Source: Cydia pomonella (lineage: Eukaryota; Arthropoda; Insecta; Lepidoptera; Tortricidae). Taken from it: 64,000 nucleotides of DNA. Below are positions 32,600 through 44,406 of this stretch, in pieces (position 1 is the stretch's first letter; each line of letters opens with the position of its first letter). Made by a program: the position numbers and the translations under genes. The notes beneath the pieces were generated by a model. The model had not been told where the DNA came from. It saw nothing but the letters and a program-made list of their open reading frames with translations, and ran no database searches. The stretch covers positions 3,906,001-3,970,000 of the forward strand of contig NC_084729.1 in the NCBI RefSeq assembly GCF_033807575.1, read 5' to 3'.

Positions 32600-33500
32600 G
32601 CAGGTGTCCGGACCTCTCAGCAAGCTTCAAAACCATAAGCGGTACTTTTCTGCACTATACTTACAATAGCCCCTACGAGCTACGCCTGTTGGGACCATTT
32701 ATTTGTACCCATGAATAGGTTCTAGCACAGCGGTTCCTAACCTGGGGTTAATTAACCCTGTGGGGGTAAAACTGGTGTTTCACGGGCGTAATAAACGTAA
32801 TTAAAGATAACAAAGATTAGAATTAGACCCATATATAAGAAAGACTATTGATGATTATTGGGAGGAGGGGTAAAATCAGGATCCCTAGTGAGTCTTAGGG
32901 GTGACACGACTGAAAAGGTTAGGAACCACTTCTAGCAGGTGTACTAGATAGCAGCCGACTTCTCCAAAGGGAATCTACGTGTTGGATCTGTGATTTCAGG
33001 AAGTAGTCTATCTTTTCTATGACACGGATTTCATATGGCTCGGACAGTGAAAATGAAGGTATCTTTAAAATCTAAAGTATAATCGGTAGCCTAATAAAAC
33101 TTGGTGTTTAAGATAAGCGTTTTTGATAAAGCCAAATTGGCAGTGATATTGGAATATAGACATAACATGGCCTTGCGCTTCGCTTTGCTCGGATTGGCGG
33201 ATGACTTGAGATAATAGATATCCGGACACGGTAAAAAAAAAACTTCGAGGAGTTACGCAAAACTGCGAGGAGTTACGCATAATTATCTTAAATTGAGTTG
33301 AAAGAGATGAAAAAATAAACTAAAATGTTTATCTTAAAATATGGAATATCTCGGTAGCTAAAGACATTTTTTGTAATTTTGTTCAAGTATTATGCGCTGG
33401 CTATACACTGGTTAGGCGTATATGGTAGGGTAGAGCGAGATTTAGTTTCGGCGCCTTTGGTTAAACTTGCAGTTTAATAAAAATAATAAAAACAGGCCAA
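32600..33500. other. Intergenic, no gene recognised
   Basis: Contains a weak inverted pair (ggttcctaacctggggttaa near 32725 and ggttaggaaccactt near 32919) suggesting a hairpin element of about 210 bp. The rest is unrecognised. Confidence 0.4.
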
Positions 33501-33559
33501 TTAAGAGCATGGCGGGCCATGCTCAGTATTAGGTTCCGTAGTTACCCGTCTCTCGCTTC

Positions 33560-34135
33560 ACAATATGAGGTTATTGTCCTCAACGGGGGCTGTTAGTGGA
33601 TATCATAATCATAACAAACAGAAGGGCCAGTACCATCACAGCATTTGTACGTCTTTTTTCGAAAACTCAAAAACGATCCAGGTCCTAAAGCCCAAAGTTT
33701 CCGACCTCGGCGCGTTCCCGTGTAAGTCCGAAGGCCAGAGTCGGGAAAGCAGAGCTTGGAATCGAACCAAAGCCACGCGAGGCTGAAGCTTTCCTGCGGG
33801 GTGCGTTTATGGGGGGCCAAAAGACGAGCTTAAGAAGAGCTGAGCGCGGACAAGAACAAATGGCTATGTTTTAAAAAACAAGGCCAAAGGTCAAGCTCTG
33901 CATAGACCTGATGTCCTAGAGCATCGGATTCAAGCTTCCTTTTGAGGCCAAAGGCAAGGCTTGGGAGAAAAAAGCTAATTGCATCAATGGCCAAGTTGGA
34001 GTGATACTGAAGGCCGAGCTCCACATAAGTCCGAATGCCCGAAGTGACCGATTGCGGCGCGCTTCCGTGCAAGGCCGAAGACAGACTTGAGGAGAGCAGA
34101 GTTTGGAATTGAATCAATATGATTTCAGCTCACAT
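33560..34135. repeat. Imperfect tandem repeat of ~347 bp with aaggcc motifs
   Basis: ggcgcgttcc at about 33709 and ggcgcgcttcc at about 34056 start similar stretches, each followed by gtccgaag/ggccgaag, gaga-cagagcttggaat. The two units are degenerate. Open frames across it on both strands show no domain. Confidence 0.45.
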
Positions 34136-34795
34136 GCTACACGGTCATTGGCCTGGCTTGGAAGCGGAACTTGCTGGTATTTTGGCACTACGCGCCCTTC
34201 GGTTTCCTAGGGCTTCGAAGCTCGCTCGCTTACTCGTATCTGTCTGCAGCTCGGCGGTCTTCGGAGTCTCCTCTCGAAATACATAGAATCTCCCCTTCTT
34301 CTTTCCAGTTCATCTTCGACACAACTAACCATTGTCGTATCCGAACTTAAATATCCTGCCTGTCGGTTCTGTTTGCTTCGTGGTCTACTGATACATATTT
34401 TCTAGAGCTAAAATCACTCCCGCCCCCGCCATTCCGCGCGTATTGCGTGCCTGCGCCATTTAAAACATTTCCAGATTTTTTTTTCCATTTGCCTTTTTGG
34501 CGCCCACCTACCATTTGGTGCCTAGAGCGGCCGCTCCACTCGCTCTAGGTACCCTAGATCCGGCCCTGGGTGTATCTGTTATGTCAAGATAACAGATATA
34601 CCTACGTCTGACACGGCAGTGGTGACTTTGACCAAAGTCAAATTTGTTGACATTTTATATTCTATATTTGCATTCATTAAGCATGAACTTATTATCATTT
34701 AGTCCAGGATATGTAGAAGAGTGTCGGATGTATAATTGTTACACCGCAGTTTGACTTCTGATCCTTGTAGAAGAGGTCCCAGGCTTCTAGAAACC

Positions 34796-34909
34796 AGAGG
34801 GCCTACCGCGAACCACGTTTGACGTGTTGCCTCTCTGTCGCACTTGTAAATTCGTACGTAAGTATGACAGAGAGGCAGCACGTCGGACGTGGTTCGCGGT
34901 AGGCCCTCT
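34796..34909. mobile_element. Hairpin MITE with agagggcctaccgcgaa termini
   Basis: Ends agagggcctaccgcgaacca and tggttcgcggtaggccctct are exactly inverse. An internal second pair, gcctctctgtc/gacagagaggc, extends the stem. A relative is at 55838-55965. Confidence 0.75.
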
Positions 34910-34971
34910 GATGTTGCCGGGCTTAAAAGTGGTGCCGTTCGCCCCACCAGCCCCTGAAAATACCCTATAAT

Positions 34972-35118
34972 GGCTCCTCTACACGATGGCCCAGCGCAGG
35001 CCAGTCCAAGGGACGCATTTATGTGTTAGAGGGAGTAAGTGATATTGCTATCTCAATACACCGCATAGCTGCGTCCCTTAGACTGGCCTACGCTGGGTCA
35101 TCGTATATTAGAGGAGCC
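34972..35118. mobile_element. Hairpin MITE with ggctcctct termini
   Basis: ggctcctctacacgatg pairs with catcgtatattagaggagcc, and caggccagtccaagggacgc with gcgtcccttagactggccta. The stem is about 60 bp with mismatches. Only copy in the window. Confidence 0.65.
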
Positions 35119-35420
35119 CTAAAATATTCATAGTCTTCAAAGTTCTAAGGGGTGTGATTTGTTTGTTATAATTAATTCGTACCTATGTATGATCAAAATA
35201 AACTGCTGTAATGTAGACCGTGACATATAGAGTAGTTTGAGGGAGCTTTTTTTAGACGGCCGAGGTTTAGCTAGGTCGTCAAGTAATAAGATTGTGAAGC
35301 TGTTCAATGCCAAATGGCCAGGTCGAATAAGTTGCCAATTCTAATATATAAGAGTAGTTGTTCAATATATTATGACTTAACTTATGAAGTGGTAAAATAT
35401 TTATTTTTAATAACTTAAAA

Positions 35421-35717
35421 AGCGGCGGTGGCCGAATAAATATGACGTCCGACTTTCAATCCGGAGGTCGCGGGTTCAAATCACTGGCTCGTACCAATGA
35501 GTTTTTCGGAACTTATGTACGAAATATCGTTTGATATTTACCACTAGCTTTTCGGTGAAGGAAAACATCGTGAGGGAACCTGCATACATCTGCGAAGAAA
35601 TTCAAAGGTGTATGTGAAGTCCCCAACCCGCATTGGGCTAGCGTGGAGACTATAGCCCGAGCCCTCTCGCGCATGAGAGGAGGCCTGTGCCCAGCAGTGG
35701 GACGTATATAGGCTGAA
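35421..35717 (+). mobile_element. Chimeric SINE: family 1 head, different tail
   Basis: The first about 150 bp match the family 1 SINE (A-box-like ggtggccgaataa, B box gggttcaaatc, ggaaaacatcgtgagg). The sequence then switches to cgcattgggctagcgtggag, ctctcgcgcatgagaggagg and a cagcagtgggacgtatatag end, which belongs to another moth SINE family. Confidence 0.75.
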
Positions 35718-35923
35718 TTATTAATTATAAACTTAATAACTAAAAAAATTAGAGCCATTAAAACTTTGAAAACTATGAACATTTTATAGGGGTTTTATAG
35801 GGGCTGATGGGGGGAACGGCACCACTTTTCAGCCCAGCGACGTTAGGTTTCTTGAACCAAAAATAAACATTTTGTATTTTATATTATAGTTACGAAGTCA
35901 TTCTGCTACCTAAAAAGTAGTTT

Positions 35924-36780
35924 AAAAAGCGGCCAAGTGCGAGACGGACTCGCCCATGAAGGGTTCCGTACCATTTATGACGTATTAAAAAAAAACTACT
36001 TACTAGATCTGGTTCAAACCAATTTTCGGTGGAAGTTTGCATGGTAATGTATATCATATATTTTTTTTTAGATTTTTCATTCTGTTATTTTAGAAGTTGC
36101 AGGGGGGGGGGGGACACATTTTTTCACTTTGGAAGTGTCTCTCGCGCAAACTATTCAGTTTAGAAGAAAATGATATTTATTTATTTATTTAAATAAAAGA
36201 TATTAGAAACCTAAATATCATTTTTGAAGACCTATCCCTAGATACCCCACACGTATGGGTTTGATGAAAAAATTTTTTTTTAAAATTTTTATGACGTATT
36301 AAAAAAAACTACTTACTAGATCTCATTTTCGGTGGAAGTTTGCATGGTAATGTATATCATATATTTTTTTTAGATTTTTCATTTTGTTATTTTAGAAGTT
36401 ACGGGGGGGGGACACACTTTTTACCACTTTGGAAGTGTCTCTCGCACAAACTATTCAAGTATTCAGTTTAGATAAAAATGATATTAGAAACCTCAATATC
36501 ATTTTTAAAGACCTATCCATAGATACCCCACACGTATGGGTTTGATGAAAAAAGATTTTTTGAGTTTCAGTTCTAAGTATGGGGAACCCCCAAAATTTAT
36601 TGTTTTTTTTCTATTTTTGTGTAAACATCATAATGCGGTTCATAGAATACATCTACTTACCAAGTTTGAACAGTATAGCTTTTACAGTTTCGGAAAAAAG
36701 TGGCTGTGACAGAATCGGACAGACTCCGTGACGAATCTATAAGGGTTCCGTTTTTTGCCATTTGGCTACGGAACCCTAAA
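35924..36780 (+). mobile_element. Family 5 long non-coding element, with internal duplication
   Basis: Head aaaagcggccaagtgcgaga, two modules each with cggtggaagtttgcatggta and gaagtgtctctcgc, and the end tttggctacggaaccctaaa. Opposite orientation to 11450-12205. A poly-G run lies inside each module. Confidence 0.75.
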
Positions 36781-36782
36781 AT

Positions 36783-37014
36783 AGTACACTACGATACAAG
36801 TGCGAAAAATAGGAAATTCAAAACGAGTGGCGATAAATTAAAACACGACCGAAGGGAGTGTTTTAAATCGACACGAGTTGCGAATTACCTATTCGCACAT
36901 GTATCGTACAACGTTTTACAGTACCTGGCCCTGGCCCTTTAAATGTTTGACACAGTAACGTAATATGCTACTTTGCGCACTAGTGCGGTAAAATAACACC
37001 ATATGTACTGTAAA
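36783..37014 (+). mobile_element. Double-hairpin MITE (family 6, copy 2)
   Basis: Directly abuts the end of the family 5 element. Same termini and internal hairpins as 28108-28336, with a small change in the second hairpin (cctggccctggcc). Confidence 0.8.
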
Positions 37015-37394
37015 GTATCTTTTTTTGTCCAAATATTCAGTTGCTAACTGTTAAGTTGGGAAATCATACAAATTGAATGAATGAATAAAGCTTTATTAAT
37101 TACATTGCACTTTTTAACCTTATAGTAGTCATCAATTACAGTAATTTAGAAAAAAAATATAAATAAGAAGAGGTACAATAAAAAAATTATAGAATAAGTA
37201 ATAAATTTGAATAGTTATATAATTTAAATTATGTCAACAGCATGCAGGCATGATGGGGGTCGATGTTACTCTGCGTCCGTAGGAAATACCTTAGATAGCC
37301 CTACACGTGATCCCCGGGTGGTGCTAAACGAGTAACAAACTTGGCAGCTGCACTGTCCCATCTGGACCTCACTGGATTCTTTCATACGCTTTCC

Positions 37395-37735
37395 AACTTC
37401 TACCCTCCGAGAAGATGCCAATCAAAGCTGCTAAAACCGATATGCCACAGAACCAATCGACAATGGATATAGGACCTTCTGTCCGAGTCTGTTCCTTGAA
37501 TATAGAAGGGCTAAGTTCATCAAAAACAGAGTGCATGCAAAAAATCCTGTTCGACCAGGATATCGACGTTGCCCTTATTCAGGAAACCCATGCCAAAGAC
37601 GCCACTGAGTTGTCATGCAGAGGAACAATCCAGGGCTATGATATGATTGCAGCCACATACCATGGTCAATACGGCACGGCTATTTATGTCCGACAAATGC
37701 TCGCACCCACTTGCTCCATAATAACAAACAATTAA
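37395..37735 (+). pseudogene. LINE endonuclease (APE-like) N-terminal fragment
   Basis: The frame 37415-37735 reads VRVCSLNIEGLSSSKTECMQ, then FDQDIDVALIQETHAKD and GYDMIAATYHGQYGTAIYVR. The S-L-N-I-E-G, I-Q-E-T and G-T-A-I-Y-V-R blocks are the first part of an apurinic-type endonuclease domain of a non-LTR retrotransposon; E in QET is the metal-binding glutamate. The frame stops after about 106 codons and no reverse transcriptase follows. Confidence 0.75.
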
Positions 37736-37924
37736 GATTTGATAATCTGTGTGGGCCCTCTTCGGGTAAAAAGCCTCCTCCATAGAGATCCAGGTTGCCC
37801 TATCCTTCCCTATCCTGTGTCTAGCCACCCTCGGCTCGCCACCTTCTCAATTTCGTCGGCTACCTTGCACGTGGGCGAGCTTTTGCTCTGGTGCCTCTGT
37901 CCGGTCTGGTTCAAGTGACTTTTT

Positions 37925-38038
37925 TTAATATAATACGTCGGTGGAAAACAAGCATACGGCCCGCCTGATGGTAAGCAGTCTCCGTAGCCTATGAACGCCT
38001 GCAACTCCAGAGGAGTTACATGCGCGTTGCCGACCCTA
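37925..38038 (-). mobile_element. SINE-like repeat (family 3), short
   Basis: Inverted: ggtggaaaacaagcatacgg and ctgcaactccagaggagtta blocks. Starts at an A-rich tail on the minus strand. Confidence 0.65.
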
Positions 38039-38231
38039 GTTATAAATGAATTTGTTCACATAAAATTTAAAAATGGTTCTAGTTTAGAATAGTATAGTAT
38101 AAAATCAACTAACTATTGTTATGAAATCTCGTTTACTTAAAGTATTTAACTAAGACATTCTGTAACCATACCTAGCATAACTTAGGTTTAAGACTATGTG
38201 AAACTCACAACAATTACTATGTAACACCTGT

Positions 38232-38350
38232 GGCCCAGTTCTCGAACGATATTAGACTAATAATATTAGTCCAAAAACTGGGGCCCATTTCTCGAACGGT
38301 ATTAGACTAATATTATTAGTCTACGAACTGTCAAATCGTTACCATGGCAA
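38232..38350. mobile_element. MITE with gcccatttctcgaacg termini (family 9)
   Basis: Two head-to-tail copies of the end (cagttctcgaacgatattag and catttctcgaacggtattag) followed by gttaccatggcaacaac. Relatives at 46448-46561 and 47488-47601. Confidence 0.6.
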
Positions 38351-38853
38351 CAACAACACACAGGGCCCTGTACTATTACTAACCATGGATGCAATAAATA
38401 AATGAATTAACCATTTTCATAACATTGGCACCCGCTCGGACTTAAAAAATATGGGAGGGGATTTACTTAAATATAAAATGAGGAATAAGAGGATATTAAA
38501 GTAAATATAAAACATTAAGTAATGCTTTATTCTATCGAATTAAATTAATTAAATCGTGTAGTTCCATAATTTTAAAAAATATAATTTCAAATAGGTAACA
38601 TAAAAAAGTACAAATAATCTCATGTCTTGTTGTTTTCGTAAAATAAAGTTAATATTTCCAACTCCTATTTATATTCAAATAACTTTATTTTTCTCAAAAG
38701 AAATTTTACATTTCACTTCATAATAATATACTAAAACAAATGTAAATCAGTGAGCATCGCAAGTTATACAAAACAAATAACCAAAAACAATAAGAAATTA
38801 AATTAAGATGTTTTCGTCACAATAAATAGGTAGTAGCATACTGCAGGTAGCAC
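38351..38853. other. AT-rich intergenic, no gene recognised
   Basis: Very AT-rich, with short repeats of aaataaa type. No frame or motif of note. Confidence 0.4.
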
Positions 38854-38993
38854 TAGAGTAGATCAAGCTAAGTTGGCAGCAATTTTGATAGCGCAGTCTG
38901 TGCAAGTGTTAGGTAAACGTCATTTCATAGACGTTTGACGTTTAAAATAACACTAGCGCTGTCTGGGCTATCAAAATCGCTTGATATGACTCT
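38854..38993. mobile_element. MITE (family 8)
   Basis: agagtagatcaagctaagtt head, cagtctgtgcaagtgttagg, and a gctatcaaaatcgcttgata end. Internally inverted. Confidence 0.65.
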
Positions 38994-39099
38994 ATAAAAG
39001 TCCAGAAACACGTAAAATGTGGAGCTAGTTCATTTTAGATACTAAATAATACAATACATGTTAAAAACAGAAAGATCTTAATTACTATCATTATCATCA

Positions 39100-39420
39100 T
39101 CATATTAGGCTTTTATCGTCCATTGCTGAGCATAGGTCTCACTTCCAGTACGCCACTTGTCCCGGTCCTGAGCTAATCTCATCCAGAAGTGATCCGCAAT
39201 CTTCCGAATGTCGTCCACCCACCGAGCCAACGGACGCCATGGGCTTCTTTCATCCGGAAGCGGCTACCATTTCGTGAACATTTTAGTTCACCTGCCATCA
39301 CTCTGCCTAGCAACATGTCCCGCCATTTTAGTTTGTTAATGATGCAACCCAGACTTGCACCTCTTATCTTAATTACATGTTTACCAAGTTTAAGTTCAAA
39401 TTGGTAAACATGTTGCCATG
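39100..39420 (-). pseudogene. RTE-like LINE C-terminal fragment
   Basis: On the minus strand the broken frames match the end of RTE-type polyproteins (DMLLGRVMAGEL-like, then a GG-x-DDI-x-x-I-A-like segment ending at a cagcaatggacgataaaag 3' end). The same gene end is at 261-476 in the other orientation. Several frameshifts. Confidence 0.55.
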
Positions 39421-39661
39421 CAATACGTTATCGATAACATTTTTTTGTTTCCGAGCTGCAACTCCCAGAGCTGGACTTAGACGTTATTTTATTAATAACA
39501 TACTCGCATAATGTATTTTTAAAATTGTTACATTTTTGCAGTTTTTTATGGATTTCGATCATTTATTGTATAATCAAAATAGATATTATTTTTTTGCCAC
39601 TTTGGTTCACGTTGGCTTTATACAAAGATAGCTAGGCGTTATCTAACGGTCGGATTTCCTG

Positions 39662-39803
39662 CCCGCGTAGCTAACGTGCTTATCGTTCACGCTCTGTGGC
39701 GAACGAAACGCAACTGTCACATTCGCACTAATAAAGAAAAGTTATAGAGAGAAGACTACGATACGCTACGGAGCGTTAACGATTGTAACGTTGGCTACGC
39801 GGC
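39662..39803. mobile_element. MITE (family 7)
   Basis: cccgcgtagctaacgtgctt head and gtaacgttggctacgcgg end, with the same gaacgaaacgcaactgtcac interior as 7665-7808. Confidence 0.7.
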
Positions 39804-39867
39804 CAGCTCAGATTTAGTTTTAAAGTTTAATTGAGAGTGGTTTTTCTTATTTATGATTTAATTACAA

Positions 39868-40492
39868 TGGAGTTCTGGACATTTGGAAGGTGTGCGCGGA
39901 GCCGATCCCAACACGTAGAGAGCCTTTTGACACTTTAATGAAATGTAAGGGGTACACTGAGCGGATTCTGCCCTTGCCCGTGTCATGGGATGCACGCAGA
40001 GGCAGCACCCGCCAGGGTGTAAGGATTATTTAAAAGTTGATGGAATCTAAAATGAACTGGACTATTGGGTGAAAGCGATGTACTAAGTACTAAGCTATGG
40101 GATAAAAAACTAGAATCCTGCCTAATAAAACGGTATTCAATTTTATTTCCGACAGACGGTGACTCACCCTCACGAGATGGGCCCCCACAAAAAGCGAAAT
40201 TTAGGATGGCCCAAAGGCAACACCGGTGTAATTGGCCCAGGGGTGTCGAGAGGTGTGAGCCGCTTTCTACCCAGTGGATGTTAACAGCCATTTACCAACT
40301 CGCGTTTTATGCATCTTTCGCTTCCACCCCTGAAGCTTATAGCTCTAACGACTTCACTCTGGCCGGACGGCTAAGGCAAGCCAGAGGCAGAGAATCCTGT
40401 AACACCCACCCTCCTTGCGGGTAACAGAACTCCCCAGGAGCACTCGGGTACGTGGGATCGCTACTCCCCAACAGCTCGCCACAAGCTGCCCT
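39868..40492 (+). repeat. Dispersed repeat, longest copy
   Basis: Same order of blocks as 4650-5145, from ggaaggtgtgcgcggagccg to gctactccccaacagctcgc. An extra piece of about 85 bp at 40078-40163 is missing from the other copy and so is probably a nested insertion. Confidence 0.65.
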
Positions 40493-40619
40493 TTGTTAAT
40501 TAATATGCATGTGTTATTAAAGTAAAGTTAGAATTAGATTCATAATTTTAGTTTCAGAGAAGATTATTGACTGACTGTTAAATATTAACATGAAAATAGA
40601 GTTTTTCTATTTTTTTTTT

Positions 40620-41360
40620 GAGTAATTTGCAATTGTTTTAGCGCAGTTTTAGTAACACTACCCCATATCTCTATGACATACGATACCTACACCAAATAAG
40701 GCCCGGTTCTTAGAATTGCCCACTTTAAAGATTGAATTATTTTACAAGTGTAAAAGAGTTCAAATTTTGCGTCGATGTACGATAGTATCATAGACATAAA
40801 TGCAAATTCATTTTAAACCTAATAAAAATAAAAATGAGCCTATTACTTTAGTGCAGGTACGGTAGTTCAAGTGAGATTTCGCAAGAGATTTTAAAATATG
40901 TTAGGTAGACATTGGGCTGTATCACTTAAGAGACCACGTAAAGATGATGAATTAGATTTAATTGTCTCTACATGCAGCTGCCATGTAAGTTCGTTGTCTA
41001 AATCTATCCCGAGATATTTTTATTCAGTTGAGTGTTTTATCTGTATGTGAATAATGCTGAAAGAAATGTCATTATTTATTTTTTCATTTCTTGCCTTGAA
41101 TATCATGTAGCTCGTTATAGTGACATTAATGGTTAGTAAATTACGTTGAAACCAGCTGTATTAAGATTTTCTTGAGCCATTTTTTGGATTTCATCTATGG
41201 TACCTACTACCGTAATAAAATATGCTAGTGTCATCAGCGAACAAACTTAGCTCGCCATTCAACTTTAATTCACTTATTGCGTTGATGTTGCCAGAAATAG
41301 TAGTGGACCGACAATTGATCCCTGGGGGATGCCACAGGTAATTGGTTGGGGGAGCAGAAT
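40620..41360 (-). pseudogene. Decayed LINE reverse transcriptase
   Basis: The minus strand, read from 41360 downwards, gives TCGIPQGSIVGPLLFL, then LSLFADDTSIFYY, KYLGIDLDNELTWQLHV and IEIWGSVTKTALKQLQI. These are reverse transcriptase motif B, the catalytic FADD box, the thumb motif and the W-G end. Frameshifts and stops separate the blocks. The element is distinct from the one at 18350-20324. Confidence 0.7.
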
Positions 41361-41480
41361 TTGTCATTAATTTTTATTATTTTAATTTACCCTGAACCTA
41401 CTTCACCTTAACAATGCTGTATTGTGTTTGAATATTTTTTTACGTGCTAGCTTAAATTAGTTAAAAGGTGCGTGAGGCAT

Positions 41481-41898
41481 ATAAGGCCCGGCGGGTAACA
41501 AGGCCCAGTATTCAAAAATAGCAATTGCACTATTATGATTTATTCAACACATCACGCACACATAGAATTAGCAGATATAACGAGCTGGCAACAACGCTTG
41601 TCTTCGTACGCGCCGCTATATTATGTCAGTAGCATCCATACAGTCAGAAAAGAAGGTTGCGGCTGCACTTCATTTTTTTTTTACTTAAGCAAATTTTATT
41701 TATCGAATTTCTTGTATTAATTCGTATTTTAGTGTACATGGATGCGACCAGAAGTTATCTAACTGTGTGAGGAAGGGAAAATATATATGTATATTTATAT
41801 TAAATATTACCTATTATTCATGAACTTGTACTTGTTGCTAAGAAGGCCCACTGTTAGTGTGGGTAACAAGGCCCGGAGGCCCGGTCCCGGGCCTTATT
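41481..41898. mobile_element. Possible TIR element with taaggcccgg ends
   Basis: Begins taaggcccggcgggtaacaa and ends cccgggccttatt, which are inverse over about 12 bp. gtaacaaggccc occurs just inside both ends. No coding frame and no second copy in the window. Confidence 0.45.
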
Positions 41899-42171
41899 GA
41901 ACGTATGAGAGGAAATAATAAATTTAAATATTTTAAGATAATTTTGAGTATTACAATCTCTTAACAAGGCCGTTTTGATAAGTTATATGTAAGTACGTAC
42001 TGACTTCCAATACCAAAGTATAAGTGTAATGTCTACGTCTAAGTCTTAATGATATTAGAATTTTTGATTCTCTAAAACAACAATTTACGTTAATTAAAAA
42101 ATAATAAGCTTTTTTTCGTTAAAAGTTTATGTTAATAGAGCTGTAACTAATGAATTCATCCTCAATTGCTA

Positions 42172-42270
42172 ACTGGAAGAGATCCCTGAAAGGAATAAGT
42201 TCGCCTTTGTACAAATGATGTATGTTCTGTCCTGTTTTATGTTTCTTTCTGTACAATAAAGTGTACCTAC
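42172..42270 (+). repeat. LINE-type 3' UTR remnant with aataaa
   Basis: actggaagagatccctgaaa, then aagttcgcctttgtac and a ctgtacaataaagtgta end. A related piece is at 44025-44155. Confidence 0.5.
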
Positions 42271-42367
42271 TACTCGTACTACTACTACTTTACTATAAAT
42301 TCTTAAGAATACCTAAACAAACAACAATTCATTAAAAAAGTTATGAATTCCGTGGGTGAAGTAATAA

Positions 42368-42597
42368 TTTTTACAGTATATATGGTGTTACTTTATAGCA
42401 CTAGTGCGAAAATTAGCATATTACGTTACTGTGTCGAACATTTAAAGGGCCATATGTACTGTAAAACGTTGTACGATACATGTGCGAATAGGTAATTCGC
42501 ACCTCGTGTCGATTTAAAACACTCCCTTCGGTCGTGTTTTAATTTATCGCCACTCATTTCGTGTTTCCTATTATTCGCACTTGTATCGTAATATACT
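42368..42597 (-). mobile_element. Double-hairpin MITE (family 6, copy 3)
   Basis: Inverted copy of 28108-28336, slightly more diverged (cagtatatatggtg at the terminus). Confidence 0.75.
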
Positions 42598-42604
42598 ATT
42601 ATTA

Positions 42605-42800
42605 AATAATTTAGGGAGGCAACGGGGGCCCCCGAGCGGGCAGCTTTCTCGCACAGAGAATTGCAATCACAGTCCAGCGCGGGACGCTGCCTGCATGATG
42701 GGCACCCTACCAAGGGCGCAAAATTTTGATAAGTGTTTTGAATTTTTAGCTTAAGTTGTTTTAATTGTAGTTAGTTTTAGTTTTTTTATCATGTTGTGAG
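42605..42800 (+). pseudogene. LINE 3' fragment, second copy
   Basis: gcgggcagctttctcgcaca and cagcgcgggacgctgcctgc, then atgggcaccctaccaag, match the LINE end at 30180-30260. The frame is broken. It is followed by an AT-rich 3' UTR-like stretch. Confidence 0.55.
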
Positions 42801-42954
42801 TTTTGATTGAGATTTTATGGAAATAAACATTTAAAAAATGTGAAATGGTACGGAAACACTTCATGTGTGAGTCCAACTCGCACTTGGCTGGTTTTTATAA
42901 TAACAGTTACCTACACCTACCTGCAGTAAACACCCCTATAATGGAACAGGCACC

Positions 42955-43069
42955 AGGCTGCATAGCCAACATGCAAATCGCTTACGCGATCGAAACGCAA
43001 CTATCACAGTCGCACTTATATGGAAGAGTGATAGAGAGAAACAAAGCGTTTCGTTGTCACCTTGGCTAG
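42955..43069. mobile_element. MITE (family 7)
   Basis: aggctgcatagccaacatgc head, gaaacgcaactatcacagtc interior, and a gtcaccttggctag end. Confidence 0.6.
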
Positions 43070-43535
43070 ACCGGCTGGTAATGGGATGGTATAGACAAAT
43101 CCTGTAAAACAAGTATTTACAATCAGTTTTTAATCGCTGGCAACATTTTACCATAATCATGAGCCAAAGAGCTGCTTAAGCTTAATTTCTCATTGATATT
43201 TGTTAGTTTGAAAATTAATGGCGGCATACATCCCATGACTGGAGCAAAAAACCATAGTTTTAATTGCTTAATAATATTGTAACCAATTGCAGTAGCTTTC
43301 ATTAAATACATAGAAAACATAAAGGACGAATCGGACATTCAACTTTTAAAGCATAAAACGGTAGAAATTTTAAAGATGTCGGTGAAATATAAAAAATACT
43401 CCAAATGTTCTCTTAAATGTCCCATGATTGGTGCCGTTAACATACGCTTGATTTCACCTTTTACCTAGTTTTGTTATGTCATCATGTGTTTTTAATCATT
43501 CCAATAATTTATGTTTTTTAGTTAATGTTATATAC

Positions 43536-44218
43536 CGGGTGGGGCCTGTAACACGAGCAAATAAATTGTACTATTCCTCTAACGATGACACTTTTGTTCA
43601 ATAACTTTTAAAAATTATGAAGTGTTTTGACTTCCTATTTTTCATACAAATTAAATAATATTTTCTAGGTAGGCTGTCATTATTGTAATTGACGTTGATT
43701 ATCACGTTTAATAACAAAATTCACAATACATTGCGTCTTAGCATAGACATTAAAGTCCGCTAAAATCAAAACACAAGTTAAGTATTTTTAAAAGTCTGTG
43801 ACCAATTATTATTCACTTTCAGCAGTACAGCTTGCTTGATTTCTCATTATGTATTTATGTATTTTGTGTAGGTATATGTAGGTAGTGTATTATTATTGTT
43901 GCCTATATAATATATGTAGTTTATGTAGTTTGTTTCTCATTGTTTGTAGTTTCTATTTACTTATTTTATAAACTTTACACTTATGTGGTTTTGCACTGTC
44001 CAATAACTTTATTTCTAGCCACTGAATCGCTATCTGAAGGTTGTCCGGAAGAGATCGCTTTTTAGCGATAAGTCCGCCTGTTGTTACCTACTCACTTATG
44101 TCCTTTTTTTGTTTGTAACATGTATTTTCTTTGTAGTGCACAATAAAGTAGTTTATTATTATTTTTACAGCCTATAGTTTCATTTTTTGCTTCTGTTACA
44201 GTTCACACCCGGTACACG
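43536..44218. mobile_element. TIR element with ccgggtg ends and TA flanks
   Basis: Starts ccgggtggggcctgtaacac after ata and ends ctgttacagttcacacccgg before tac. The ends are inverse over about 20 bp with mismatches, and a TA flanks both sides, as in Tc1/mariner-type insertion. A 3' UTR-like repeat (44025-44155: tccggaagagatcgcttttt, gtgcacaataaagtag) is nested inside. No transposase. Confidence 0.55.
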
Positions 44219-44406
44219 GAATATTTTTAAATATGTACTTATCTGAATACCTATTCTGTTATGGAGATAACTAAGGCAACCTGCGTTGAGATATTTCTTG
44301 AATTATGTCCGTCATGTCCGTGTAGCAACAAGTCAATACCTATATGCATATCGGTATAGTATAGTTATATACGTAGGTACGAACACTCATTAGATATTCT
44401 CAACCT

